Origin: Marinosulfonomonas sp.
GTDB lineage: Bacteria > Pseudomonadota > Alphaproteobacteria > Rhodobacterales > Rhodobacteraceae
Reading direction: 5' to 3'
Length of the DNA stretch: 58,658 nt
Assembly: GCA_015488685.1 (NCBI GenBank)
Contig: WFNH01000099.1
Location: 1-58,658, forward strand
Position 1 is the stretch's first letter. Each line of letters starts with the position of its first letter. Positions 16,616 through 27,023 of the stretch are shown here, one piece after another. The translations under genes and the position numbers were made by a program. The notes under the pieces are model-generated. The model was not told the DNA's origin. It saw only the letters and a program-made list of their open reading frames with translations, and did no database searches.

Positions 16616-17764
16616 CTATAGCCCCGTCCGGTGCGCGCGTGCGGTGAAAAAGATGCCCGAGGGGCTTTGGGCGTCAATCTCGCCAATCTGTTCATAGGTG
16701 CGGGTGTCGTATATTTTCACCTTGTTTTCATCCCGCACCGAAATCCATACCTCGTTGCCGCGCGGGGCGAATTCCATGTGCAGGGTGGCGGGACCGGTGG
16801 CAATTTCCTGCACCACCTTGCCGGTTAGCGTGTCGATCACCTGAACGCGGTCATTCAGCGGGTGGGCGAAATTCACCCAGACATAACGCCCATCCGGCCG
16901 CGCCACAGCGAACACCGGCTGGCCATAGGTCTGGGTGCGGCCGACTTCTTTCAATGTGCGGCTGTCAACCCACAGCACTTCGTGATGGCCCACAGCGGGC
17001 AGCACGAAACGGTCACCGGCCAGCGCCCAGCCCTCAAGGTGGGGCATCTTGTAAACCGGCAGTTTGGCTTCGCCTTTGCCGTAATGCGGCAGGATATGTT
17101 GCGGGACAGGCGGGTTTTGCCACAGGTCAATCGCGGTCATGCCGTCCTCGCCAAACAGGCCGGTGATATAGGTGCGCCCGTCCGGCGTGACCAGCCCGTC
17201 ATAGGGGTTTTTGCCGATGCCGGTCAGCTTGGTCAGCTTCAGATCGCCCGACAGATCGGCGATCCATGTTTCGCCCGTGTCCCACATGGTAAATACAAAC
17301 CGTCGACCCGGAATATCGACCAATCCAATGGTTTTGGCCCCTGTGGGAATATCGGCCACCATTTCCAGCGTATCGGCATCAAACACCCGCACGCCGCCGG
17401 GTTCGTAATTCGACACCGCCACCAGCGCACCATCATCCGAAATCGCGCCCCCGATCGAATTGCCGGCCTGCATCACCCGTTTGACGATCTTTTGCGTCAG
17501 AATATCGACCTTGGTCAGCCCGCCATCACGCCCGAACACATAAGCGAACCGTTCATCCGGCGAATAGACAAGGCTGGCATGACTAAGGTCGCCCAGCCCT
17601 TCGATATGACCGATGGCTGCATGTTCGGAGCGGTCAATCACCACCAAAGACCCCGTGGCGCGTTCCACAACCAGCCCCAGATCACCCGTGGCTTTGTAAA
17701 CCGTTTCGGCCTGCACAGGCAGGACAATGAACAAGGCAATCAGCAATGCAATCAGACGTTTCAT
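16616..17764 (-). CDS. nirF: Heme d1 biosynthesis protein NirF
   Basis: This 382-residue protein has a signal peptide (MKRLIALLIALFIVLPVQA) and then a d1-type propeller without a cytochrome c domain, the defining difference from NirS and NirN. There is no lipobox cysteine, so it should be soluble in the periplasm. NirF is needed for a late step of heme d1 formation; binding to a precursor has been proposed. The start overlaps the nirC stop by 4 bases. It is the third d1-propeller gene of the operon. Confidence 0.93.
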   Translation of the reverse strand: MKRLIALLIALFIVLPVQAETVYKATGDLGLVVERATGSLVVIDRSEHAAIGHIEGLGDLSHASLVYSPDERFAYVFGRDGGLTKVDILTQKIVKRVMQAGNSIGGAISDDGALVAVSNYEPGGVRVFDADTLEMVADIPTGAKTIGLVDIPGRRFVFTMWDTGETWIADLSGDLKLTKLTGIGKNPYDGLVTPDGRTYITGLFGEDGMTAIDLWQNPPVPQHILPHYGKGEAKLPVYKMPHLEGWALAGDRFVLPAVGHHEVLWVDSRTLKEVGRTQTYGQPVFAVARPDGRYVWVNFAHPLNDRVQVIDTLTGKVVQEIATGPATLHMEFAPRGNEVWISVRDENKVKIYDTRTYEQIGEIDAQSPSGIFFTARAHRTGL

Positions 17765-18069
17765 TCCTTAGTGTCCTCTAGCAGATATTCGGCAATCCAG
17801 TTGATGTCCTGATCGGCCAGCAACGGCCCCCACGGGGGCATGGCGGTATCGGGGATACCGTCCTTGATGATCTGCGCCAGCCCTTCGGCATCGCGCCCTT
17901 GCAGCGTTTGCGCGCGGATGTCGGGGCCAAGGCCACCCTTGCGGGTCATACCGTGGCAGGCACCGCAATCCTGCTCGACAAGATGGCGCAGTTCTGTGGC
18001 GCGGGTGGCCGAAACCTCGCCTGCGCTGGCGGGCGTGGCCAGTATCAGAAACAGCAGCAGGCTACGCAT
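17761..18069 (-). CDS. nirC: Cytochrome c55X-type protein NirC
   Basis: This 102-residue protein has a signal peptide (MRSLLLFLILATPASA) and one c-type heme site CGACH at 35-39, followed by GMTRKGGLGPDIR and the methionine-bearing IPDTAMPPWGPLL. NirC is a small periplasmic monoheme cytochrome that donates electrons to NirS or takes part in heme d1 maturation. The open frame extends upstream to 18228 without sense. ATG at 18069 overlaps the nirE stop by 8 bases and gives the correct signal sequence. Confidence 0.92.
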   Translation of the reverse strand: MRSLLLFLILATPASAGEVSATRATELRHLVEQDCGACHGMTRKGGLGPDIRAQTLQGRDAEGLAQIIKDGIPDTAMPPWGPLLADQDINWIAEYLLEDTKE

Positions 18070-18844
18070 GGGCGGCCTCGGCCGGTTGGTATTGCGTCGC
18101 CAGCGATACGGCCTGCGCGGGCCGAAGGGAAACAACCTGACCAATAACGAAAAGTACCGGCGCAGGCATATTTGCCTGTTTGATCTGCTGTTCAATCTGC
18201 CCCAGATCGGTGACAAGGCGGGTTTCATTCGGCGTGGTAGCCGATGAAATGGCCATCGCGGGGGTGTCGGGCGACAGGCCGAACAACATCAGATTATGGC
18301 TGATTTCGGCAATATTGGCAGCGCCCATGTAAACCACCAGTGTGCTGTCGGCATCGGCAAGGCTGGCCCAATCCAGATCAAGCGGTTTGTCTTTGGCGCG
18401 GTGACCGGTGACATATCGCACGCTGTCGGCCACACCGCGATGGGTCAGTGGAATGCCGGTGGTGGCGGATGCGCCCTGTGCCGCCGTGATGCCGGGTACA
18501 TATCCGACGGGGATGCCCTGGGCGCTCAGATAGGCGGCCTCCTCGGAGCCACGCCCGAATATCAGCGGATCGCCTCCTTTCAGGCGCAAGACCATACGGC
18601 CTGCGAGCGCCTGCTCGGCCAGAATTTCGTTAATGCGGTCTTGTGGAACGGTGTGGTGTTGCGGTGCTTTCCCGACCGAGATCAGCGAGGCCCTATCCGG
18701 CACCAGCGCCATGATTTCCTTTGACACCAGCCGGTCGTATACCACCACATCCGCCATGCGGATCAGGCGCAGTGCCTTGATGGTCAACAGGTCGGGATCC
18801 CCCGGCCCTGCGCCAACCAGATAGACAGTTGCAGGAAATGACAT
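18062..18844 (-). CDS. nirE: Uroporphyrinogen-III C-methyltransferase NirE
   Basis: This 260-residue SUMT has VYLVGAGPGDPDLLT at the N-terminus, LRLKGGDPLIFGRGSEE and VPGITAAQGASATTGIPLTHR, the standard SAM and substrate loops. It methylates uroporphyrinogen III twice to precorrin-2, the first committed step toward siroheme and heme d1. ATG 18844 has GGAG seven bases upstream; a TTG at 18865 is a weaker alternative. A stable hairpin separates it from nirS, which could lower expression of nirE and later genes relative to nirS. Confidence 0.95.
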   Translation of the reverse strand: MSFPATVYLVGAGPGDPDLLTIKALRLIRMADVVVYDRLVSKEIMALVPDRASLISVGKAPQHHTVPQDRINEILAEQALAGRMVLRLKGGDPLIFGRGSEEAAYLSAQGIPVGYVPGITAAQGASATTGIPLTHRGVADSVRYVTGHRAKDKPLDLDWASLADADSTLVVYMGAANIAEISHNLMLFGLSPDTPAMAISSATTPNETRLVTDLGQIEQQIKQANMPAPVLFVIGQVVSLRPAQAVSLATQYQPAEAAHA

Positions 18845-18887
18845 ACGCGCGCTCCGCTCTTGCAAGGCTGTGAAAAACCAAGAGGGG

Positions 18888-18912
18888 GAGAGGGCCGAAA
18901 ACCGGCCCCCTC
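18888..18912 (-). terminator. Hairpin between nirS and nirE, possible partial terminator
   Basis: Read leftward, GAGGGGGCCG (18912-18903) pairs with CGGCCCTCTC (18897-18888) over 10 positions with one G-T, closing a 5-base loop. A run of T follows about ten bases later (18877-18873). It lies just after the nirS stop. It may stabilise the nirS message or terminate most transcripts so that the cofactor genes are made in smaller amounts. Confidence 0.6.
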
Positions 18913-18921
18913 CGAAAGTGT

Positions 18922-20643
<1,722 letters not shown>

Positions 20644-20715
20644 CTAGTCCTCCATAGAGTCCGAAAATTCCGCTGGTGAGGCACTATTAAAGGTAACTGA
20701 TTCCAACTTTAATCG

Positions 20716-20733
20716 CCTTGACTTTTGTCAAGG
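20716..20733. promoter_or_regulatory. Dnr/NNR (FNR-type) box between nirS and norC
   Basis: CCTTGACTTTTGTCAAGG is a perfect palindrome whose core TTGAC-N4-GTCAA is the binding site type of Crp/Fnr regulators of the Dnr/NNR class. Its centre is about 84 bases from the nirS ATG and about 71 from the norC ATG, so one site could activate both operons. TTTAAT near 20690 (leftward) is a possible -10 for nirS. The regulator gene at 26216-26920 is the natural partner. Confidence 0.88.
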
Positions 20734-20795
20734 ACAGTTTTTTCAAACTCACTCACATTACCGTTACCCTCAACGACTCCGCAAAGGAGGACGCA

Positions 20796-21248
20796 ATGCG
20801 TGAAGTCATGACCAAGAGCATGGCCCGGAACATATTTTATGGCGGGTCCCTGTTTTTCCTAGTTATCTTTTTGCTGCTTACCTATCAAAGCCGTAGATAC
20901 ATCGTTACCAAATCAACCAATGCCGAAACGCTGACAGCCAGCGTGGTGGCGGGCAAACGTGTGTGGGAGCGTAAAGGCTGCATTGATTGCCATACAATTC
21001 TGGGAGAAGGTGCCTATTTCGCCCCGGAACTGGGCAATGTAATGACCCGATGGGGTGTTCAGGATAATCCTGATGATGCCTTCGACACTCTAAAAAGCTG
21101 GATGGAGGCCCAACCTTCGGGCATCGAAGGCCGCCGCCAGATGCCGCAATTCAACCTGACCGATGAAGAAATCCGCAACCTGAGTGATTTCCTGTTGTGG
21201 ACCAACACCATCGACACACAGGGCTGGCCGCCCACGGACGCAGGTTGA
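20796..21248 (+). CDS. norC: Nitric oxide reductase subunit C (cytochrome c)
   Basis: This 150-residue protein has one N-terminal transmembrane anchor (about 13-30) and a periplasmic cytochrome c domain with CIDCH at 62-66, followed by TILGEGAYFAPELGNV, the NorC signature. It passes electrons to NorB for reduction of two NO to N2O. The longest frame begins in the Dnr box region; ATG 20796 has AAGGAGGACGCA directly upstream and is used. It is first in norCBQDEF. Confidence 0.96.
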   Translation: MREVMTKSMARNIFYGGSLFFLVIFLLLTYQSRRYIVTKSTNAETLTASVVAGKRVWERKGCIDCHTILGEGAYFAPELGNVMTRWGVQDNPDDAFDTLKSWMEAQPSGIEGRRQMPQFNLTDEEIRNLSDFLLWTNTIDTQGWPPTDAG

Positions 21249-21263
21249 GGAAAGGATGAACCG

Positions 21264-22631
21264 ATGAAATATCAAACTCAAAAAATCGCTCTGATCTATT
21301 TCCTCGTCGCGATGGCGCTGTTTCTGGTGCAGGTCTCGATGGGGCTATTGGCAGGGTGGATCTATGTTTCGCCAAACACACTGTCGGAACTGATGCCGTT
21401 CAACATTATCCGTATGCTGCACACCAATTCGCTTGTGGTGTGGCTGCTGACCGGCTTTTTCGGCGCTGCCTACTTTATCATTCCGGAAGAAAGCGAAAAC
21501 GAAATCTATTCGCCAAAGCTGGCCTATTTGCAACTGCTTATTCTGGTGCTGGGTACAACCGGCGTTGTGCTGACTTACACCTTCAACCTGTTTGAAGGAA
21601 ACTGGCTGCTGGGCAAAGAGGGACGCGAGTTCCTTGAACAGCCGATATGGGTCAAAGCCGGTATCGTAGTTGCGGCACTTATCTTCTTGTTCAACGTCAC
21701 CATGACGGTGCTGAAGGGCAAAAAGACTGCGATCAGCAACATCCTGCTGCTGGGCCTCTGGGCGCTGGCACTGCTGTTCCTGTTTGCTTTCTATAACCCG
21801 GAAAACCTGGCGCTGGACAAAGAATACTGGTGGTATGTGATCCACCTGTGGGTTGAAGGTGTCTGGGAGTTGATCATGGCCTCGATTCTGGCCTTCCTGA
21901 TGCTGAAACTGACCGGCGTTGACCGCGAAGTGGTCGAAAAGTGGTTGTATATCATTGTTGCCACGGCTCTGTTTTCCGGCTTGCTGGGCACAGGGCACCA
22001 CTACTACTGGATCGGCACACCGGGATATTGGCAGTGGATCGGCTCGATCTTCTCGTCGCTGGAAGTCATCCCGTTCTTTGCCATGATGAGCTTTGCTTTC
22101 ATCATGGTCTGGAAAGGTCGCCGTGACCATCCGAACAAAGCTGCTTTACTGTGGTCATTGGGCTGTGCGGTGATGGCGTTCTTTGGTGCCGGTGTCTGGG
22201 GCTTCCTGCACACGTTGCACGGGGTAAACTACTATACCCACGGCACGCAAATCACAGCCGCGCATGGTCACCTTGCCTTCTTTGGGGCCTATGTATCGCT
22301 GAACCTTGCGATGTTCACCTATGCTATGCCGATCCTGCTAAAACGCGATCCGTATAATCAGGTGCTGAACATGGCGTCGTTCTGGCTGATGTCGGGCGGC
22401 ATGGTGTTCATGACATTCTCGTTAACCTTCGCAGGCACTGTGCAGGCGCACATGCAACGGGTCATTGGCGACTATTACATGGACGTTCAGGATACGCTGG
22501 CCGTGTTCTACTGGATGCGGTTCGGTGCCGGTGTCGCCGTGGTTCTGGGCGTGTTGTTGTACCTTTACGCGGTTCTTGTGCCGCGCAAGGAACTGATCAG
22601 CCGTGGCGCCGACGCCACTCCGGCCGAGTAG
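21264..22631 (+). CDS. norB: Nitric oxide reductase subunit B
   Basis: This 455-residue integral membrane protein of the heme-copper oxidase superfamily has about 12 transmembrane helices. Conserved ligands appear in MLHTNSLVVWLL, HLWVEGVWEL, GTGHHYYWIG and HGHLAFFGAY, giving the low-spin heme b, heme b3 and non-heme iron histidines and the glutamates near FeB. It reduces NO to N2O at the cytoplasmic membrane. It starts 15 bases after norC with a GAGGAAAGGA ribosome site. Confidence 0.97.
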   Translation: MKYQTQKIALIYFLVAMALFLVQVSMGLLAGWIYVSPNTLSELMPFNIIRMLHTNSLVVWLLTGFFGAAYFIIPEESENEIYSPKLAYLQLLILVLGTTGVVLTYTFNLFEGNWLLGKEGREFLEQPIWVKAGIVVAALIFLFNVTMTVLKGKKTAISNILLLGLWALALLFLFAFYNPENLALDKEYWWYVIHLWVEGVWELIMASILAFLMLKLTGVDREVVEKWLYIIVATALFSGLLGTGHHYYWIGTPGYWQWIGSIFSSLEVIPFFAMMSFAFIMVWKGRRDHPNKAALLWSLGCAVMAFFGAGVWGFLHTLHGVNYYTHGTQITAAHGHLAFFGAYVSLNLAMFTYAMPILLKRDPYNQVLNMASFWLMSGGMVFMTFSLTFAGTVQAHMQRVIGDYYMDVQDTLAVFYWMRFGAGVAVVLGVLLYLYAVLVPRKELISRGADATPAE

Positions 22632-23444
22632 ATGCCAATGGATGGCACAAAAAACCTGAAGGGGGCGGCAGATGCCCCCTTCTACCTGCCTCAAGGGGAC
22701 GAGTGCGAGATTTTCCGCGCCGCCCACGCAAACAGCCTGCCCCTCTTGCTGAAAGGGCCGACCGGCTGTGGCAAAACCCGTTTCGTGGCCCATATGGCCG
22801 CTGAACTGAACCGGCCACTATATACCGTGGCCTGTCACGATGATCTTTCCGCCGCCGACCTGATTGGCCGCTACCTGCTAAAGGGTGGCGAAACCGTCTG
22901 GGTCGATGGCCCTCTGACCCGCGCCGTGCGCGAAGGGGCGATTTGTTACCTCGACGAAGTGGTCGAGGCCCGCAAGGACGTCACCGTGGTGTTGCACCCG
23001 CTGACCGACGATCGGCGCATCCTGCCGATAGACCGCACCAGCGAGGAGATCGAGGCCGCCGACGGCTTTATGCTGGTGGCGTCCTATAACCCCGGTTACC
23101 AGAATATCCTGAAAACCCTGAAACCCTCGACCCGACAGCGGTTCCTGTCGCTGGAATTCGATTTCCCCACACCCGAATTGGAAGCCGAAGTGGTGATGCG
23201 CGAAAGCGGTCTGGACAAGGAGCGCGTGCAAGGGCTGGTGCGTCTGGCCGGCAAGCTGCGCGCACTAAAGGGACAGGATCTGGAAGAAGGCGTTTCAACC
23301 CGCCTGATCGTTTACGCCGCCACGCTGGTGCAGCAGGGCATGTCGCTGGAACGCGCCGTTCTGGCGGCAATGATAGAACCTTTGACAGATGAAGAGGATG
23401 TGAAACGTGGGCTCCTAGACCTTGTAACTGCCGTCTTTGGGTGA
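22632..23444 (+). CDS. norQ: MoxR-type ATPase NorQ, nitric oxide reductase activation
   Basis: This 270-residue AAA+ ATPase of the MoxR/CbbQ type has Walker A GPTGCGKT at 43-50 and Walker B ICYLDE near 104-109. With NorD it helps insert the non-heme iron in NorB. The ATG at 22632 directly follows the norB stop; a second ATG at 22638 is equally possible because neither has a clear ribosome site. It overlaps the region of the norD start. Confidence 0.93.
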   Translation: MPMDGTKNLKGAADAPFYLPQGDECEIFRAAHANSLPLLLKGPTGCGKTRFVAHMAAELNRPLYTVACHDDLSAADLIGRYLLKGGETVWVDGPLTRAVREGAICYLDEVVEARKDVTVVLHPLTDDRRILPIDRTSEEIEAADGFMLVASYNPGYQNILKTLKPSTRQRFLSLEFDFPTPELEAEVVMRESGLDKERVQGLVRLAGKLRALKGQDLEEGVSTRLIVYAATLVQQGMSLERAVLAAMIEPLTDEEDVKRGLLDLVTAVFG

Positions 23445-23452
23445 GGCATGGC

Positions 23453-25372
23453 ATGACCAAGGTTGAACTGGATCCATGGGAACCCGAAGAAACTGTCGGG
23501 AAACTATGGCATTCCTTCGCCAGCCGTCTTGATGCGCCAATTCAGCATCAGGGGGCCACGGTCAACCTCTCCGAGGTTGAGGGGCGGCTGGCAATATTTT
23601 TCCGCGGGCTGGGGGGCGATCCTTCGGTTGAAATCAGGCCGGTGCCGGTTGAAATCAGCCGCCATCGCCTGTCGTTCCGCCGCCGTCTGGGCACCGATGT
23701 GGAACGCATCGCCCACGCCACATTTGATGGCGAGGCCCTGCGCCTGCCCGACAGCATTGCCCATTTCCCCAACCGCGAAGCCAACGCCGCATTGTATCTG
23801 TGGTTGACGGCTTGCGCCGCCCACGCTCCGGCGCGGCGCGACGATCCCGATCCTTTGCGCGCCGATCTGCTGGCCATTGCCGCCGCGCGCCAGATGACAC
23901 AATCCACGCTGGAACAGGCCCCCGGCCTGCGCCCGCTTTATTCCGCACTGTGCCAGTTTGCCCTGCGTAGCCGCAACCGCCCCAACCTGCCCGCCCGAGA
24001 GGCCGAGATCGAAGCGCTGATCCGCCATATGCTGGGCGAAGATAACGCGCCCACCTTGCTATCGGCACTGGACGATCCCGCAACCATTGCCGCCCCGCGC
24101 GGTTACCGCCCGTTCCATCCCGTGCCCCTGTGGCCCGCCCTGCGCGCCGTCGAATTCAGCGCCCCGAGCGAGGCCGAAACCCGCGCCACCGATGGCCGCC
24201 CGCCTGAAGAAGGCAGCGAGGTGGTGAAAAAGGCCAAGCGCCACAAGGCCGATCAGGCCGAACGCAAAGACAGCCTGACCCTGTTCAATTTTGAAACCAT
24301 CCTGTCATGGGCCGAATTCCTGAATCTGAACCGCAAGGTCGAGGACGACGAATACGACAACGCCAAAAAGGCCGCCGATGATCAGGACGAAATCGGGCTG
24401 GGGCAAATATCCAAAGCCCCCGCAACCCGTCTGAAACTGCACCTTGATCTGGCACCCGAGGACGTGGACCGCGAACGGCTGTCCGGCGTGTTCACCTACC
24501 CCGAATGGGAAACGCGCAGCAAATCATACCTGCCTGATCACACCCGCGTTCTGGCCAGTCGCGCCGACATAACCGAGGAAATCCCCTCCTTTCGCGCCGA
24601 CCCACAGGCCATGCGCCGCATCCGCGCCGTCAAACGCCAGTTCGAGGCATTGCAGCCGGGCCGGATATATCTGCACGGCCAGCCGGATGGCGAAGAACTG
24701 GATATGGACGCCGCCGTGCGCTCCTATTCTGACCTGCACGCCTATGGCGAAGGCACCGACCGCATCTGGCGCCAGTCCCGCCCGCAGAGGCGGGACCTCG
24801 CGGTGTCTATCCTGCTTGATATTTCCCGCTCGACCGAAAGTGCCGTCACGGGCCGCGCAGTGATTGACATTGAACGCGAGGCATTGGCCGCGCTGGCATG
24901 GGGGCTGGACGCCTGCGGCGATGATTTCGCCATCCACGCTTTTTCGTCCTTGAAACGCGATCGCGTCTATATGCTGTCCTGCAAGGAATTCGGCGAACCG
25001 ATGAACGGGGATGTCGAGGCGCGGATCGGCAGCCTGAAACCCGGCTTTTACACCCGCATGGGGGCTGCCATTCGCCACACATCGGCCGCTCTGGCCAAAC
25101 AGGCCAAAAAGAAACGGCTGCTGCTGGTGATTACAGACGGCAAACCCAACGATCTGGACCATTACGAGGGACGCCACGGGATCGAAGACACCGCCATGGC
25201 CATCCGCGAAGCCCGTCGCGCGGGGCATTCGGTTTACGGCATCACGGTCGAGGCCCGCGACAAGGCATGGTTCAACCGGATGTTCGGGCAAGGGGGATAT
25301 GCGACCATTGCGCACCCTGACAAGCTGACGCTTGCGCTGCCGGAAATATACCGCCATCTGGTGGGTGCATGA
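23453..25372 (+). CDS. norD: VWA-domain protein NorD, nitric oxide reductase activation
   Basis: This 639-residue cytosolic protein has a C-terminal von Willebrand A domain. The MIDAS motif DISRS is at about 456-460 and the later VITDGKPND is also visible. A charged segment (about 245-310) links it to a long N-terminal domain typical of NorD/CbbO. It partners NorQ. A GTG at 23441 overlaps the norQ stop, but ATG 23453 (MTKVELDPW) fits the family start. The stop overlaps norE by 4 bases. Confidence 0.93.
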   Translation: MTKVELDPWEPEETVGKLWHSFASRLDAPIQHQGATVNLSEVEGRLAIFFRGLGGDPSVEIRPVPVEISRHRLSFRRRLGTDVERIAHATFDGEALRLPDSIAHFPNREANAALYLWLTACAAHAPARRDDPDPLRADLLAIAAARQMTQSTLEQAPGLRPLYSALCQFALRSRNRPNLPAREAEIEALIRHMLGEDNAPTLLSALDDPATIAAPRGYRPFHPVPLWPALRAVEFSAPSEAETRATDGRPPEEGSEVVKKAKRHKADQAERKDSLTLFNFETILSWAEFLNLNRKVEDDEYDNAKKAADDQDEIGLGQISKAPATRLKLHLDLAPEDVDRERLSGVFTYPEWETRSKSYLPDHTRVLASRADITEEIPSFRADPQAMRRIRAVKRQFEALQPGRIYLHGQPDGEELDMDAAVRSYSDLHAYGEGTDRIWRQSRPQRRDLAVSILLDISRSTESAVTGRAVIDIEREALAALAWGLDACGDDFAIHAFSSLKRDRVYMLSCKEFGEPMNGDVEARIGSLKPGFYTRMGAAIRHTSAALAKQAKKKRLLLVITDGKPNDLDHYEGRHGIEDTAMAIREARRAGHSVYGITVEARDKAWFNRMFGQGGYATIAHPDKLTLALPEIYRHLVGA

Positions 25373-25926
25373 GCGATATTGAGCAACACAGCGTCTTGGA
25401 CGAATTGCCCGGTGATCTGATGATCTGGGTGCTGATTGTCAGTGAACTGTTGGTATTCGGCGCCGGACTGGCGGCGTTTATGGCTGTGCGGATCACTGAC
25501 CCTGCAATGTTTGCCGAATCCCAGGATCACCTGAACCGCGCCGCGGCCGGGGCCAATACCGCCATTCTGGTCACCAGTGGATTTTTGGCGGCCAAAGCCC
25601 TGCGTCTGCGCGAAGCGACGCAGCGGGCAAAGGCGCGGCTGATGTTGGTGATTGCTGCCGTTCTGGGCATGGCATTCCTGTGGATCAAAACGATCGAATA
25701 CCGCGCCGATGCCGCTGCCGGTATCAACATCGACACCAACGCGTTCTTCACCTTCTACTATCTGCTGACCGGCTTTCACGCCGCGCATGTGGTGGCGGGC
25801 ATCCTGATCCTGCTGCTGGTCGCATGGCGCGACGCCCCTCGTAATATCGAGGTGGGGGCCGCGTTTTGGCATATGGTCGATCTGGTCTGGGTGCTGCTAT
25901 TCCCCGTCATTTATTTGTTAAGGTAA
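25369..25926 (+). CDS. norE: NorE, cytochrome c oxidase subunit III-like protein
   Basis: This 185-residue membrane protein has about five helices and resembles cytochrome oxidase subunit III (FYYLLTGFHAAHVVAGILIL and FWHMVDLVWVLLFPVIYLL). NorE is an accessory protein that improves NO reductase activity; its precise role is unsettled. It begins with a 4-base overlap with norD and ends 5 bases before norF. Confidence 0.93.
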   Translation: MSDIEQHSVLDELPGDLMIWVLIVSELLVFGAGLAAFMAVRITDPAMFAESQDHLNRAAAGANTAILVTSGFLAAKALRLREATQRAKARLMLVIAAVLGMAFLWIKTIEYRADAAAGINIDTNAFFTFYYLLTGFHAAHVVAGILILLLVAWRDAPRNIEVGAAFWHMVDLVWVLLFPVIYLLR

Positions 25927-25931
25927 ATGGT

Positions 25932-26219
25932 ATGCTGAAGGATAAACTGATACGCGCATGGGTTGCTTTGCTGGTGTTAAGTGCCACCAGCACCGCCGTT
26001 GCCATTTTTATTGATCGCGGGAAAACTGCCAGCGGTGCAAACTGGGTTCCGGTTGCGGCAGGCATGGTGATCTTGTTGCTGGCGCTGATCAAGGGGCGGA
26101 TCATCCTGTCGCGCTATCTGGGGCTGGAAACCACACGGTTTTTGCGGCGCGGATTTAACACGGCCCTGACGCTATACGCACTGGTTCTGCTAGGGCTTTA
26201 TCTGGCACCGATGCTCTAG
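25932..26219 (+). CDS. norF: NorF, small membrane accessory protein
   Basis: This 95-residue protein has three hydrophobic helices, resembling cytochrome c oxidase subunit IV-like NorF of Paracoccus, with GRIILSRYLGLE between helices. It is the last gene of norCBQDEF. The longer frame starting at 25866 lies within norE; ATG 25932 is the sensible start. The stop overlaps the convergent regulator gene by 4 bases. Confidence 0.85.
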   Translation: MLKDKLIRAWVALLVLSATSTAVAIFIDRGKTASGANWVPVAAGMVILLLALIKGRIILSRYLGLETTRFLRRGFNTALTLYALVLLGLYLAPML

Positions 26220-26920
26220 ATTGTCTTACGCAGGCGCAATTCCTCGTCGCCCATAGCATATGCGTGCAACCCTTCGACATCGGAAATCGCGGCGTGGTTC
26301 TGGCGCACTGTTACCCCCAGTTTGCGCAGCTTGGCAAAGGCGCGCGATAGGCTTTCGGGTTTCATTCCCAACCGCCCGGCAATTAGGGATTTGTCATAGG
26401 GCAGGGTGACTGTGCAGGCCCCCTCATGAACCGGGCACAGCCCGACCAGAAATTCGGCAACGCGTTGCGCACCGGAAAAGGCCTTGATCTGCTCCAGTTG
26501 CAACACAATCGAATGCAGGTGATGGAATGTCGATGCCAACATGGAAATAGCAATCTCGGGGTCGCTTTCAATCAGGCCGGTTAAAACCGACGTTGGCAGG
26601 CTGATAACATGGCTGTCTGTCACGGCTTCTGCGGCCACCGGATATACCTCGTGGCGCAGGGCCAATGCCTCGCCAAAACTGTGACCGGCGGTGAACACCC
26701 CGACAACCGCTTCGGCCCCGTTGGGCGCAATCCGGTACAGCTTTACCCAGCCTTCGATCACAATATAAATATTATCGGCAGGATCCCCCTGAAGGAAAAT
26801 GGTTTCCCCCTGTTTGAAACACTGGTCGGTCGTGTTGGACAAAATCATGCTGACCGAGGTTTCCGGCAGACTCGACAGAAACAAGGATTCCCGTGCGATT
26901 GCTTCTGTTTTCTTATCCAT
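26216..26920 (-). CDS. Crp/Fnr-family regulator, Dnr/NnrR type
   Basis: This 234-residue protein has a cyclic-nucleotide-like sensor domain (about 15-130), a long dimer helix and a winged helix (about 165-215). The recognition helix contains PESLSRAF with Glu189, Ser192 and Arg193 placed as in FNR (E-xx-SR), predicting TTGA-type half-sites. The N-terminal cysteine cluster of FNR is absent, as in the heme-based NO sensors Dnr/NnrR. It is therefore the likely activator of nirS and norC through the box at 20716. No such box was seen before its own gene. Confidence 0.88.
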   Translation of the reverse strand: MDKKTEAIARESLFLSSLPETSVSMILSNTTDQCFKQGETIFLQGDPADNIYIVIEGWVKLYRIAPNGAEAVVGVFTAGHSFGEALALRHEVYPVAAEAVTDSHVISLPTSVLTGLIESDPEIAISMLASTFHHLHSIVLQLEQIKAFSGAQRVAEFLVGLCPVHEGACTVTLPYDKSLIAGRLGMKPESLSRAFAKLRKLGVTVRQNHAAISDVEGLHAYAMGDEELRLRKTI

Positions 26921-27023
26921 TTTGCCATCCGACTCCGGCTGAAGCTGCGCGTTTCACCCTACCCTGTATAATAACCGAGTCATCGGGGGTTCACTAGACT
27001 GAAAACGCATTTTAAGGGTCGGG

